Position numbers and translations under genes: made by a program | The notes under the pieces: model-generated | The model's database searches: none | What the model saw: only the letters and a program-made list of their open reading frames with translations | What the model was told of the DNA's origin: nothing | Assembly (NCBI GenBank): GCA_017464525.1 | Contig: JAFTZM010000036.1 | Span: 1 to 64,000 of the forward strand | Source: Clostridia bacterium | GTDB taxonomy: Bacteria > Bacillota > Clostridia > Oscillospirales > QAKW01 | Length of the DNA: 64,000 bases | Direction: 5' to 3' | Shown here: positions 29,306 to 37,128 of the stretch, in pieces | Position numbering within the stretch: position 1 is the first letter of the stretch | Layout: every line of letters begins with the position of its first letter

Positions 29306-29720
29306 GTTCTTTCCTTTCCTTCATTTCTATAGTCATTTCATTCATACTTAAAAGCTGCCCCTCCGAAAGAATATTATATCGGATATGGAGCCGCAGCCTT
29401 TTGGCGTCCCATTCCAGCTTATGGGTATCCAAGGTCAGCAGCATCCGGCCGTAGGGGGTCTCATAGCGGGTATCCCGCTCATCGCCCTTCACAAACCAAA
29501 GGTCGCCGGAAAGCTCCCCCAGCCGATGTACGTGCACCGTATCGCCGCTGATACGGATATGGGTCTTTACATTATTTTCCTGATAAAGCAGATGGCAGGA
29601 ATTTTCCTTTTCAAAAAACTCCCCCACCGTTTCCATCCGATCGGTATCATACTGACCGTCGATCTTCTGGCTGGTGAGCAAAACCACATCTACTTTTTTA
29701 CTTCCCGAAAGCTTCTGCAT
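29286..29720 (-). CDS. DUF1934 family protein (YwiB-like)
   Basis: 144 residues predicted to form a small beta-barrel, with alternating hydrophobic strands and the GRMLLTLDTHKLEW-like core. DUF1934 proteins commonly sit before argS in Bacillota, as here; their function is not established. It overlaps murI by 23 nt and argS by 20 nt, so it is embedded in a tightly coupled operon. No signal peptide. Confidence 0.85.
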   Translation of the reverse strand: MQKLSGSKKVDVVLLTSQKIDGQYDTDRMETVGEFFEKENSCHLLYQENNVKTHIRISGDTVHVHRLGELSGDLWFVKGDERDTRYETPYGRMLLTLDTHKLEWDAKRLRLHIRYNILSEGQLLSMNEMTIEMKERKEHEKSCK

Positions 29721-30510
29721 CCTGATGCTCCACCTTTCCGGAAAGATCCCGATTTAAAAATCCGCCGCCCCGGGCTTCAAAATCTGCGGGGCATCCGCTC
29801 ACGATATAGCGGGTAGTTCCCCGGCCCGATGACCGCAAAAGCCCTCGCGCCTCCAGCGCAGCACGCAGGGTCACGCCGCTTTCCGCTCCGGAATCGATCA
29901 ACGCCAGCCCCGGCGCTTCCTCCCGGATCAGCTCTGCCAGCAAGGGGTAATGGGTGCAGCCCAGAATCAAGGTATCTGCCCTCTTGGCCAGCACAGGAGC
30001 CAGATACTCCCGCACCGCCGCCCGGGCCCCCTCATCGTGCAGATGGCCGTTCTCAATCAGCGGTACCAGCTTGGGGCAGGGCACCGCAACGGTCCTTTCA
30101 TACCCCATAGAGGCCAGCCGGGCTGCATAAGAGCCGGAGCGAATGGAGGCCTCGGTGCCCCAGATGCCGATACAGCCGTTGCGGGTCAGCCGGGCGGCCG
30201 CATCAGCCGCACTTTCGATGACCCCCACCAAAGGGATCTCATATTCATCCCTGATCTCTTCCAGGATCACCGAAGAAACGGTGCCGCAGGCCACCAGGAT
30301 CGCCTTTACGCCATGAGACAGCAGCAAGGCAATATCGGTTTTGGCAAAATGCATCAGCGTTTCCCCATCCCGGCCGCCGTAGGGCACCCGGGCGGTATCG
30401 CCGAAATAAATATAATCCTCATGGGGGAGATCCTTTTGCAGCTGCCGCAGGGCGGTCAGGCCGCCGAGGCCGCTATCAAAAACGCCGATCGGCGCATGAA
30501 CTTCCATCAT
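29698..30510 (-). CDS. murI: glutamate racemase
   Basis: Makes D-Glu for peptidoglycan. 270 residues. N-terminal motif IGVFDSGLGGLTALRQL, catalytic Cys motifs LVACGTVSS near residue 73 and LGCTHYPLL near 185. The first Cys motif reads ACGT where most racemases have ACNT; the Cys itself is kept, so activity is expected. The start overlaps the ddl stop by 4 nt (ATGA). Coupling with ddl groups the two D-amino-acid steps of wall synthesis. Confidence 0.95.
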   Translation of the reverse strand: MMEVHAPIGVFDSGLGGLTALRQLQKDLPHEDYIYFGDTARVPYGGRDGETLMHFAKTDIALLLSHGVKAILVACGTVSSVILEEIRDEYEIPLVGVIESAADAAARLTRNGCIGIWGTEASIRSGSYAARLASMGYERTVAVPCPKLVPLIENGHLHDEGARAAVREYLAPVLAKRADTLILGCTHYPLLAELIREEAPGLALIDSGAESGVTLRAALEARGLLRSSGRGTTRYIVSGCPADFEARGGGFLNRDLSGKVEHQDAEAFGK

Positions 30511-31553
30511 TCCCCACGCTCCATAGCCAGCTTGATCAGCCGCTCCATCAGTTCTTTTCCTTCAATGCCGGAGGCAGCCATCAGTTTGGGATACATACTG
30601 ATATTGGTAAAGCCGGGAATGGTATTCAGCTCGTTGAACACCACTGTACCGTCCTTTTTCACAAAGAAGTCCACCCGGGCATAGCCGTTGCATTCCATGG
30701 CAAGAAAGACCTTAATGGCCTCCGCCTTTACCCGTTCCTGAACCGCCTCATCCAATCTTGCCGGGATAAAGAGCAACGAATCTGCATCGTTATATTTCGC
30801 ATCGTAGGTATAGAATTCTACTGCCGGGCAGACCTCGCCGGGAACCGAAGCGATGGGCGCATCGTTGCCCAATACGGCCACTTCGATCTCCTGACCCACA
30901 ACGGTCTCCTCCAGCACGATCTTGAAATCGTGCTCTGCGGCCAGCTTCAGCCCCTCGATCAGGGCGGCCCGATCGCCGCATTTGCTGATCCCCACGCTGC
31001 TGCCGGCGCTGGCGGGCTTCACAAAGATGGGGTAAGGCAGCTGAGCCTCGATCCGCTCCACAACTTGCTCCATATCGCAAAGCTCCCGGCTGTACACCTG
31101 CATCCAATCCGCCTGGCAGATGCCGGCTTTATCGCAGATCAGCTTGGTCAGCGCCTTATCCATGGAGTTGGCGGCGCTGGTCATAGACGTGGTGATCTGG
31201 GGGATCCCCGCCAGCTGGAACAGCGCTGCGATGGCGCCGTCCTCCCCGTTTTTACCGTGCAGGATGGGAGCGGCCACATCCACCGGCAGCACCCTACCTC
31301 CGGCGGTACGGATCCCATGCACCGCAGGATCCGGTAGGATCCAGGCCGGCTCATTATCGGCCCGCTGCTCCCAAGCGCCGCTTCTGATCTCTTCCTCGGA
31401 CGCCTCGGTCAGCAGCCATGCTCCTGCCTTGGTGATCCCGATCTTATACACATTATATTTTTCATCCTTCAGCAGGTTCAGCACATTGCAAACCGAGCTG
31501 CAGGAAACTTCATGCTCAGAGGATTTTCCGCCAAATAATACTGCAATATTCAT
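30507..31553 (-). CDS. ddl: D-alanine--D-alanine ligase
   Basis: 348 residues from the ATG at 31553 (GGGAGGAAA upstream). ATP-grasp enzyme joining two D-Ala for the peptidoglycan terminus. N-terminal VLFGGKSSEHEVSCSSV, ATP-grasp lysine region YPIFVKPASAGSSVGISK near residue 155, and metal site VVFNELNTIPGFTNISMYPK near 305. First gene of the ddl-murI-DUF1934-argS-metallophosphoesterase operon. Its promoter lies in a palindrome shared with tadA. I did not try to settle D-Ala versus D-Lac specificity. Confidence 0.96.
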   Translation of the reverse strand: MNIAVLFGGKSSEHEVSCSSVCNVLNLLKDEKYNVYKIGITKAGAWLLTEASEEEIRSGAWEQRADNEPAWILPDPAVHGIRTAGGRVLPVDVAAPILHGKNGEDGAIAALFQLAGIPQITTSMTSAANSMDKALTKLICDKAGICQADWMQVYSRELCDMEQVVERIEAQLPYPIFVKPASAGSSVGISKCGDRAALIEGLKLAAEHDFKIVLEETVVGQEIEVAVLGNDAPIASVPGEVCPAVEFYTYDAKYNDADSLLFIPARLDEAVQERVKAEAIKVFLAMECNGYARVDFFVKKDGTVVFNELNTIPGFTNISMYPKLMAASGIEGKELMERLIKLAMERGE

Positions 31554-31591
31554 ACTATTTCCTCCCACAGTACATTATAATTCAATTTATT

Positions 31592-31667
31592 ATAATATCA
31601 AAACTGTGCCGTAAAGTAAAGTTATTTTTATAAAATACTTTACTTTTTATTTAATATTTAATAATAT
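31592..31667. promoter_or_regulatory. divergent ddl/tadA promoters built around a palindrome
   Basis: Leftward promoter: TTTACT (31615-31620), 17 nt, TATTAT (31592-31597). Rightward promoter: TTTACT (31639-31644), 17 nt, TAATAT (31662-31667). Both -35 boxes lie in the arms of a near-perfect inverted repeat at 31613-31646 (AAAGTAAAG ... CTTTACTTT with inner TATTTT/AAAATA). A dimeric regulator bound there would cover both promoters. Confidence 0.55.
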
Positions 31668-31686
31668 TATAGCAGGAGTTGAGATT

Positions 31687-32154
31687 ATGGATGAAAAATA
31701 TATGAAAGAAGCCCTGCGGCTGGCCAAAAAAGCCGCTGCCATGGGAGAGGTCCCGGTGGGAGCTGTGGTCGTACAGAATGATCGGATCATCGCCCGGGGC
31801 TATAACCGCCGGGAGATGGATCAGAACGGCCTTGCCCATGCAGAGCTGACCGCCATGCAGCGGGCCTGCAAAAAGTTGGGCTCCTGGCGTTTGGAGGGGT
31901 GCACCCTTTATGTCACCCTGGAGCCTTGCCCCATGTGCACCGGGGCGATCATCAATACCCGGGTGGAGCGGGTCGTGATGGGGGCTTCCGATCCCAAGGG
32001 CGGCGCCATGGGCGGCGTGACCGATCTGCTGGCGCACCCTTGGAACCACCATCCGCAGGTCACAAAGGGCGTTCTGGAGCAGCAATGCGGCGAGATCCTG
32101 CGCAGCTTTTTCAAGGAACTGCGGGCGCAAAAAAAGCAGAAAAAACAGGATTAA
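31687..32154 (+). CDS. tadA: tRNA(adenine34) deaminase
   Basis: 155 residues. Zinc deaminase converting A34 to inosine in tRNA-Arg(ACG). Catalytic motifs HAE (H51, E53) and PCPMC (C81, C84), with the TadA-specific GASDPKGGAMGG segment near residue 100. AGGAG precedes the ATG. The tail is Lys-rich (QKKQKKQD). In many Bacillota tadA is followed by the SRP RNA and dnaX; here a different structured RNA region follows. Confidence 0.94.
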   Translation: MDEKYMKEALRLAKKAAAMGEVPVGAVVVQNDRIIARGYNRREMDQNGLAHAELTAMQRACKKLGSWRLEGCTLYVTLEPCPMCTGAIINTRVERVVMGASDPKGGAMGGVTDLLAHPWNHHPQVTKGVLEQQCGEILRSFFKELRAQKKQKKQD

Positions 32155-32217
32155 TATTTTCTTATTGAAATGTTTCGAATTAATTCACAATTTCATAACA
32201 TATTTCCCCTTCGGATG

Positions 32218-32226
32218 TGTTATACT
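32218..32226 (+). promoter_or_regulatory. extended -10 promoter of the candidate RNA
   Basis: TGT-TATACT (TG at 32218-32219, -10 at 32221-32226). No good -35 at 17 nt. The likely start is near 32232. Confidence 0.55.
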
Positions 32227-32229
32227 ACA

Positions 32230-32480
32230 GGCGAGATGAGAGAGATCTCGTCTTAATCCCCCTCCTATTTTTAATGCAAACGGAAGCGGCCGCTGCGCAA
32301 GCAGCGGTCGTTTTCGTTACTAAAAACATCGCCCGAAGGGTGATATTTTTTTCTTTGACGGAAACAGCCGTAGCCAAAAGGCAGCGGTCGTTTTCGTTGC
32401 TAAAAACATCGCCCGAAGGGTGATATTTTTTTCTTTGACGGAAACAGCCGCAGCCGAAAGGCAGCGGTCGTTTTCGTTGT
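32230..32480 (+). ncRNA. candidate structured small RNA with tandem hairpin modules
   Basis: No open frame of note. In order: a 5' hairpin CGAGAT-GAGAGAG-ATCTCG (32232-32250); a single-stranded C-rich stretch AATCCCCCTCCT, complementary to Shine-Dalgarno sequences; a long hairpin closed by a GCAA loop (32281-32316); a terminator-like ATCGCCC-GAA-GGGTGAT plus T-run (about 32328-32355); then two more hairpin units at an 80-nt period. The first terminator would give an RNA of about 125 nt. SRP RNA features are absent. Function unknown. Confidence 0.5.
32301..32478 (+). repeat. 80-nt tandem repeat (2 full units plus partial third)
   Basis: Units start at 32301, 32381 and 32461 with GCAGCGGTCGTTTTCGTT. 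The first two are nearly identical over 80 nt (four substitutions noted), each carrying a terminator-like hairpin and half of a long stem. The third copy stops after about 18 nt. Confidence 0.9.
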
Positions 32481-32506
32481 AAAAAAGTATCACCTTATTA
32501 ATTTTC

Positions 32507-32535
32507 TTGACTTAACTCTATAATATGGATATAAT
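32507..32535 (+). promoter_or_regulatory. promoter of the zinc-ribbon gene
   Basis: TTGACT (32507-32512), 17-nt spacer, TATAAT (32530-32535), immediately after the tandem repeat. Confidence 0.85.
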
Positions 32536-32570
32536 TCTATTAGATACATTACTATGGAGGTTCTACCTAT

Positions 32571-32930
32571 ATGGATATTTTTGATCAGATTTCTCAGGAA
32601 GCCTGCAAAGCGGGCGAATTCATTGTGAAAAAGGCCAACCAGGCCAAGGACTATACGGTTGCCACCTGGAATGCCGCTGAGCTGCGCTCCGAGATCGAAA
32701 AGCGCTATAAAGCCATCGGCAAGGCCATCTACCGGGCCCATACCGAGGAGGTCGAGACCGCCGAGGAGATCCAGGAGCACATTGAGGCGCTGGAGGAGCT
32801 TCACGCCCGGCTGCGGGATCAAGAGGAGGAGCGCCAGACGGTGCGCAACCGCAAGCTCTGCCCCGCCTGCGATAAGCCCATCGCCAAGGATGCTGCCTTC
32901 TGCCCCTACTGCGGAACTCAGGTAAAGTGA
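32571..32930 (+). CDS. small zinc-ribbon protein with helical N-terminus
   Basis: 119 residues. Residues 1-95 are a charged helical, probably coiled-coil region (ELRSEIEKRYKAIGKAIYRA, EEIQEHIEALEELHARLRD). The C-terminus is a zinc ribbon with CPAC and CPYC pairs. No signal peptide; cytosolic. GGAGG lies 10 nt before the ATG. Function not known; zinc-ribbon proteins of this type often act as adaptors. It starts the rightward unit leading into the flippase gene. Confidence 0.82.
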   Translation: MDIFDQISQEACKAGEFIVKKANQAKDYTVATWNAAELRSEIEKRYKAIGKAIYRAHTEEVETAEEIQEHIEALEELHARLRDQEEERQTVRNRKLCPACDKPIAKDAAFCPYCGTQVK

Positions 32931-32940
32931 GGCGAGAAGA

Positions 32941-34539
32941 TTGTCCAGAGCACAAAAAAACTTTCTGAGCGGTGCGCTGATCCTGACCGTAGCCAATTTT
33001 ATGGTAAAGATCATCGGCGCATTTTATAAGATCCCCCTTGCCAATTTCATTACCCCCACGGGGATGAACTATTACAACGATGCCTACCAGATCTATTCCA
33101 TGCTGTATGTGCTGTCCACAGCCGGCATCCCCACCGCGATCGCCAAATTAGTCAGCGAAGCAAATGCGCAGAACCGGCTGACAGAGCCCAAAAGGATCCT
33201 GAAGCTTTCCACCATCATCTTCGCCGGGATCGGCATCCTGCTCTCCTCCCTGATGATCATCTTTGTGGGCCCCATTTCCACCGCCCTTTCCAACGATGTC
33301 ACTAACCATTGCATCACCATGATCGCACCAGCCATCCTGCTGGTATCGGTCTCAGCGGTCATTAAGGGTTATTTCCAAGGCTTTAAATGCATGACCCACT
33401 CTGCCACCTTCCTGATCGTGGAAGCGCTCTTCAAGCTGGCAGGTCTGGGCCTGGTGGCGGTGATGCGCTTTGCGTATGAGATCACCGATCCCATGCTGCT
33501 GGCCTGCGGCGGGGTGCTGGGCGTTACCTTCGGGGCCTTTGCCGGCACCATCTTTATGCTCATTCGCTTTATTATGGAGCGGGATCTGGGCAAAAACACC
33601 GAAGGCTCCCTTCCTGCCACCGGCGGCAGAAGCCTTGCCAGATCCATCGTTACCCTGGCTATCCCCATCTCCCTGAGCAGCTCGGTGATGAGCGTGGCCG
33701 CCACCCTGGATATGATCCTTGTGAAACGAAATCTTGGCATCTACGGTCTGGATGCAGAAGCGGTCAAGGAGGTCTACGGTGCCTATGTAGGGGCCACCTC
33801 CTCCTTCTTCAATCTGCCGCAGGCCCTCACCGTGAACATCGGCATTGCGGTGCTGCCCTTCCTGACCTCCGCCTTTGCCGCCGGTCAAAAAGAGGAAGGC
33901 TATAAAAATATGCGTTCCGCCACCAAGGTGGTTTCGATGCTGGCCATGCCCTTTACCTTCGGCATGAGCTTTCTGAGCGAGCCCATCGTTAAGCTGCTCT
34001 ATACGAAGGATTACTGGGAGGTAGGGATCCCCACCCTTTCGGTGCTCTCCCTCTCTGTTTTCTTTGTTTCCTTTGTTTCCCTGAGCAACAATTTTCTCCA
34101 TGCTGCCGGCAAGGTCAAAACCACTCTGATGACCATGGGGATCGGCGCTGCCATGAAGGTGATCGTCAACATCCTGGCGGTGCAGAAGATCGGCATTATG
34201 GGCGCCCCCATCGGCACCTTTGCCTGCTACAGTACCATCGCCCTGCTGAACGGAATTTTTATCCGCAAATATATGGGCTTCAAATTCCCGGCGCTCAACG
34301 TTTTTATCAAGCCCTTGCTCAGCAGCCTGATCACCTGCGGCGCCGCCTATCTCACCTGGCGGATACTGGCCATTTTTACAGATATTACCATTCTCTCCCT
34401 CTTCCCCGCCCTTGCGGTGGCGCTGGTGGCCTACCTTTTGTGCATACGGCTGTTCCGGCTTCTGGCCAAAGAGGATCTGGAACTTTTCCCCGCTGCTGTG
34501 GGCCGCTTTTTAACAAGGACAGGTTGGGTCCATGAATAA
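32941..34539 (+). CDS. SpoVB/MurJ-like oligosaccharide flippase
   Basis: 532 residues with about 12-14 membrane helices of the MOP superfamily (opening FLSGALILTVANFMVKIIGA and GAFYKIPLANFITPTGMNYY). B. subtilis has the related yabM in the same order with mazG (yabN) and the S4 protein (yabO), supporting a lipid II or polysaccharide flippase. The start is TTG at 32941 with GAGGCGAG upstream. The last 8 nt overlap mazG. Whether it is the main MurJ or a sporulation/polysaccharide-specific paralogue cannot be told. Confidence 0.9.
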   Translation: MSRAQKNFLSGALILTVANFMVKIIGAFYKIPLANFITPTGMNYYNDAYQIYSMLYVLSTAGIPTAIAKLVSEANAQNRLTEPKRILKLSTIIFAGIGILLSSLMIIFVGPISTALSNDVTNHCITMIAPAILLVSVSAVIKGYFQGFKCMTHSATFLIVEALFKLAGLGLVAVMRFAYEITDPMLLACGGVLGVTFGAFAGTIFMLIRFIMERDLGKNTEGSLPATGGRSLARSIVTLAIPISLSSSVMSVAATLDMILVKRNLGIYGLDAEAVKEVYGAYVGATSSFFNLPQALTVNIGIAVLPFLTSAFAAGQKEEGYKNMRSATKVVSMLAMPFTFGMSFLSEPIVKLLYTKDYWEVGIPTLSVLSLSVFFVSFVSLSNNFLHAAGKVKTTLMTMGIGAAMKVIVNILAVQKIGIMGAPIGTFACYSTIALLNGIFIRKYMGFKFPALNVFIKPLLSSLITCGAAYLTWRILAIFTDITILSLFPALAVALVAYLLCIRLFRLLAKEDLELFPAAVGRFLTRTGWVHE

Positions 34540-35197
34540 AGAAGCCTTTAAAAATCAGGAGCACTACACCCATGCCGATCTGGTAGAGCTGGTGGAATTA
34601 CTGCGCAGCCCCGAGGGCTGCCCCTGGGATAGGACCCAGACCCACGCCTCCATCCGCCGGGGCGTCATCGAAGAAGCCTACGAAGTGGCCGAAGCCATCG
34701 ATCGTGCAGCCCCTGCCATGATGATCGAGGAGCTGGGGGATCTGCTGATGCAGGTGCTCTTTCATATCAGCATCGGCGAGGAGCAGGGCACCTTTTCCGG
34801 CGAGGAGGTCTACGACCGCATCTGCAAAAAGCTGATCTTTCGCCACCCGCACATCTTTTCCGACGCTGCCGATGCCTCCAGCTCCACCGAGGACGGCTGG
34901 GCGGCCATCAAACGGCAGGAGAAGGGGCAGGTGACCCTCCATGAGGAATTGGAAGGCATTGCCAAGACCCTCCCTGCCCTCACCCGGGCAGAAAAGATCG
35001 CCGGCAAGCTCTATCCCAAGGAACCGCCGGCGCTTCAAGCGTTACTGGCAGATGCCGAGGCCCTTACCCAAGCCCCTAATGCTGAAAAGTTGGGGCAGTT
35101 ACTCTTCACCGCCGCAAGGCTTGCCAAAGCGCTGAAAATTGATCCGGAAGAGGCTTTGCACCGAATAAACCAGGCTCTTATCGATACAAATTGTTAG
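34532..35197 (+). CDS. mazG: MazG nucleoside triphosphate pyrophosphohydrolase
   Basis: 221 residues. The MazG core is complete: LRSPEGCPWDRTQTHASIRR near residue 25, metal-binding EEAYEVAEAI and EELGDLLMQVLFH. It converts NTPs to NMP and pyrophosphate, as nucleotide-pool housekeeping. It is single-domain here; the N-terminal methylase-like domain of some YabN proteins is absent. It overlaps the flippase gene by 8 nt. Confidence 0.92.
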   Translation: MNKEAFKNQEHYTHADLVELVELLRSPEGCPWDRTQTHASIRRGVIEEAYEVAEAIDRAAPAMMIEELGDLLMQVLFHISIGEEQGTFSGEEVYDRICKKLIFRHPHIFSDAADASSSTEDGWAAIKRQEKGQVTLHEELEGIAKTLPALTRAEKIAGKLYPKEPPALQALLADAEALTQAPNAEKLGQLLFTAARLAKALKIDPEEALHRINQALIDTNC

Positions 35198-35224
35198 AAA
35201 AAGGAACTTTTTTTCCGAAAGGGC

Positions 35225-35252
35225 TTGAAAATATGCAAAAATAAGGTATAAT
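35225..35252 (+). promoter_or_regulatory. hup promoter
   Basis: TTGAAA (35225-35230), 16-nt spacer, TATAAT (35247-35252). Confidence 0.75.
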
Positions 35253-35313
35253 TAATATTACAAATACCAATCACGGACGTGATAAAAAACATTTCAATTT
35301 GGAGGAAAATAAA

Positions 35314-35586
35314 ATGAACAAAGCAGAACTGATTGCTGCCGTTGCAGCAAAAGCAGATGTATCTCAGAAGGAAGCTGGCGCTGTTGTTGCCGCTGTTCTG
35401 GACGAGATCAAGGACGCTCTGAAGAAGGGCGATAAGGTTCAGCTGGTAGGCTTTGGCTCTTTCGAAGTTCGCACCAAGGCTGCCCGCACCGGTAAGAACC
35501 CCCGCACCGGCGAGACCATCGAGATCCCCGCTTCCAAGGCTCCCGCTTTCAAAGCAGGCAAGGCTTTCAAGGATTACATTGGCTAA
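35314..35586 (+). CDS. hup: HU family DNA-binding protein
   Basis: 90 residues from the ATG at 35314, with GGAGG 8 nt upstream. HU/IHF nucleoid protein: MNKAELIAAVAAKADVSQKE, the beta-arm region GSFEVRTKAARTGKNPRTGE and the Pro-containing DNA-intercalating tip. It bends DNA and binds as a dimer. Own promoter and own terminator, between mazG and rqcP, a conserved Bacillota arrangement. Confidence 0.96.
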   Translation: MNKAELIAAVAAKADVSQKEAGAVVAAVLDEIKDALKKGDKVQLVGFGSFEVRTKAARTGKNPRTGETIEIPASKAPAFKAGKAFKDYIG

Positions 35587-35594
35587 TTAAAATT

Positions 35595-35623
35595 GCCGGC
35601 GTCATTCAGACGCCGGCTTTTTT
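35595..35623 (+). terminator. hup terminator
   Basis: GCCGGCGTC-ATTCA-GACGCCGGC followed by six T. rqcP follows 15 nt later, so some read-through is expected. Confidence 0.85.
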
Positions 35624-35638
35624 ACAGGAGAGTAAACT

Positions 35639-35881
35639 ATGCGCATTGATAAGTATCTAAAGGTCAGCCGCCTGATCAAGCGGCGCACCGTAGCCACCGA
35701 GGCCTGCAACAGCGGCCGGATCACCGTAAACGGCAAGGTGGCAAAAGCCTCCACGGATGTGAAGGAAGGCGATATCATCGTCATCGGCTTCGGAGAGAAG
35801 CAAACCAAGGTTCGTGTACTCAAGATCGTGGAGTTCATCAAGCCCGAGCAGGCTGGCACTATGTTTGAATCTGTTGAATAA
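35639..35881 (+). CDS. rqcP: S4-domain RNA-binding protein RqcP (YabO)
   Basis: 80 residues, nearly all S4 fold: MRIDKYLKVSRLIKRRTVAT, SGRITVNGKVAKASTDVKEGD. RqcP/YabO works with RqcH in Ala-tailing on stalled 50S subunits. Its place after mazG and hup matches other Bacillota. There is no separate promoter in the 15-nt gap after the hup terminator; expression probably comes from read-through. Confidence 0.9.
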   Translation: MRIDKYLKVSRLIKRRTVATEACNSGRITVNGKVAKASTDVKEGDIIVIGFGEKQTKVRVLKIVEFIKPEQAGTMFESVE

Positions 35882-35915
35882 AATGAGGCATTTGCTTTGC
35901 AAATGCCTCATTTTT
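35881..35915. terminator. bidirectional terminator between rqcP and the nuclease-like lipoprotein gene
   Basis: 15-bp stem AAATGAGGCATTTGC / GCAAATGCCTCATTT with a TTT loop and a following T-run. It directly follows the rqcP stop. Confidence 0.85.
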
Positions 35916-35916
35916 A

Positions 35917-37026
35917 TTACAATACTGCTACTTCTGTATAAAGGCCTCTATGGTCGGAAACATAGCCGCCGTTGACCTGCTCGTTCAGCACCTTATACAC
36001 CAGCGGGGTTGCCTGTGCCGGGGAGTAGAAGGTGAAATCGATGATATGCCCGGAGGTACCGTCGGTCTCATTATACCCATCGGTAGTAGTACTCTTATCC
36101 TGGTTCAGATCCTCATTCACATCGGAGAATTCACCGCCGCTCACCATGGCGCCGTAGCCGGGGCTCCAGGGGGTCATATTGAAGTCGCCGGTGAGGAATA
36201 CTGCATACTTGGTAAATCCGCCCAGTTTCTTGGCCCGCTGAATGATCAGCTCGCTGGCACCGATATGATGCTCCTTGGGGCCGTCAAAATGGGTATTGAA
36301 GAACAGCACTGTCTTACCGGTGGCCTTTATTTTCAGCTTGACCCAGTAACAGATCCGCCAAAGGCTGGCGCCCCAACCCTTGGATTCTTCCTCGGGAGTC
36401 TCGGAAAGCCAGAAGTAGCCCTCATCCTCCAGCTCAAATTTATCCTTTCTCCACATCAGCGGAGTAGATTCGCTGTTGCTGGTGGAGCGGTATTTATAAC
36501 GGATCTCATATTCATCCCCGTAATCATTATAGATATGAGTGATCCAGCGGGGAGTTGCCTCCTGGAAGCCCACCAAATCGGGATCATACTTATCAATGAC
36601 GGCCTTCAACCGGGGAGCACGCTCATCAATGCTGTTGCCGCCGGGATCGTCGGTATAACGAATATTATAGGAGATGATCTTCAGCTTATTTGCCGCATCA
36701 TACTTCACCTCCGGATCTTCCACAGGCTCCTCAGTGGGTTTCTCTTCCTTGGGGGTCTCCTGCTCAGAAGGAGTTTCCTCCGTAGGGGTATCAGGAGTTT
36801 CCTTGCTGGGCGTATCATCGGAAGGGGTCTCTTCCGTCGGGGTATCCGGGGTCTGGGTAGTTCCGGTGCCGAAACCTTCCACCTTTTCAGGCAGGTCTCC
36901 CTCCACCTGAGTCTGGGACTCGCCCTCCACATACTCGCCCACCGCAGCGGACTCCTCCTCGGGTGCTCCGCCGCAACCGGTAAGCAGCAGCATCAGCACC
37001 AGTAAAAGCGCGATCAGTTTCTTCAT
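35917..37026 (-). CDS. lipoprotein with endonuclease/exonuclease/phosphatase (EEP) domain
   Basis: 369 residues from the ATG at 37026 (GGGAGG upstream). The signal peptide ends in LLLTGCGG (lipid-linked Cys). Residues about 45-110 are a Thr/Pro/Glu repeat linker (TPTEETPSDDTPSKETP). The rest is an EEP fold with catalytic segments ISYNIRY, GFQEA, FFNTHFDG, LTGDFNMTP and the final SDHRG. Members cleave DNA, sphingomyelin or inositol phosphates; the substrate is unknown here. It faces outward on the cell surface. Single-gene unit with own promoter. Confidence 0.9.
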   Translation of the reverse strand: MKKLIALLLVLMLLLTGCGGAPEEESAAVGEYVEGESQTQVEGDLPEKVEGFGTGTTQTPDTPTEETPSDDTPSKETPDTPTEETPSEQETPKEEKPTEEPVEDPEVKYDAANKLKIISYNIRYTDDPGGNSIDERAPRLKAVIDKYDPDLVGFQEATPRWITHIYNDYGDEYEIRYKYRSTSNSESTPLMWRKDKFELEDEGYFWLSETPEEESKGWGASLWRICYWVKLKIKATGKTVLFFNTHFDGPKEHHIGASELIIQRAKKLGGFTKYAVFLTGDFNMTPWSPGYGAMVSGGEFSDVNEDLNQDKSTTTDGYNETDGTSGHIIDFTFYSPAQATPLVYKVLNEQVNGGYVSDHRGLYTEVAVL

Positions 37027-37056
37027 CACAGTTTCCTCCCTATATTGTTTAATTAC

Positions 37057-37085
37057 AGTATATCATAACTTTTTTAGCCAAGCAA
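37057..37085 (-). promoter_or_regulatory. promoter of the EEP lipoprotein gene
   Basis: TTGCTT (37080-37085), 17-nt spacer, TATACT (37057-37062). Confidence 0.65.
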
Positions 37086-37128
37086 GATAAAATATTAATA
37101 TACAATATACACAATATTAAGAAAGTCT

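Noticed and set aside
32155..32490. SRP RNA (ffs), expected next to tadA in many Bacillota
   Set aside because: The conserved helix 8 and Alu-domain sequences are not present; the structure is an 80-nt tandem hairpin series instead.
36700..36910. Short repeats in the EEP lipoprotein gene
   Set aside because: In-frame codons of a Thr/Pro/Glu linker.
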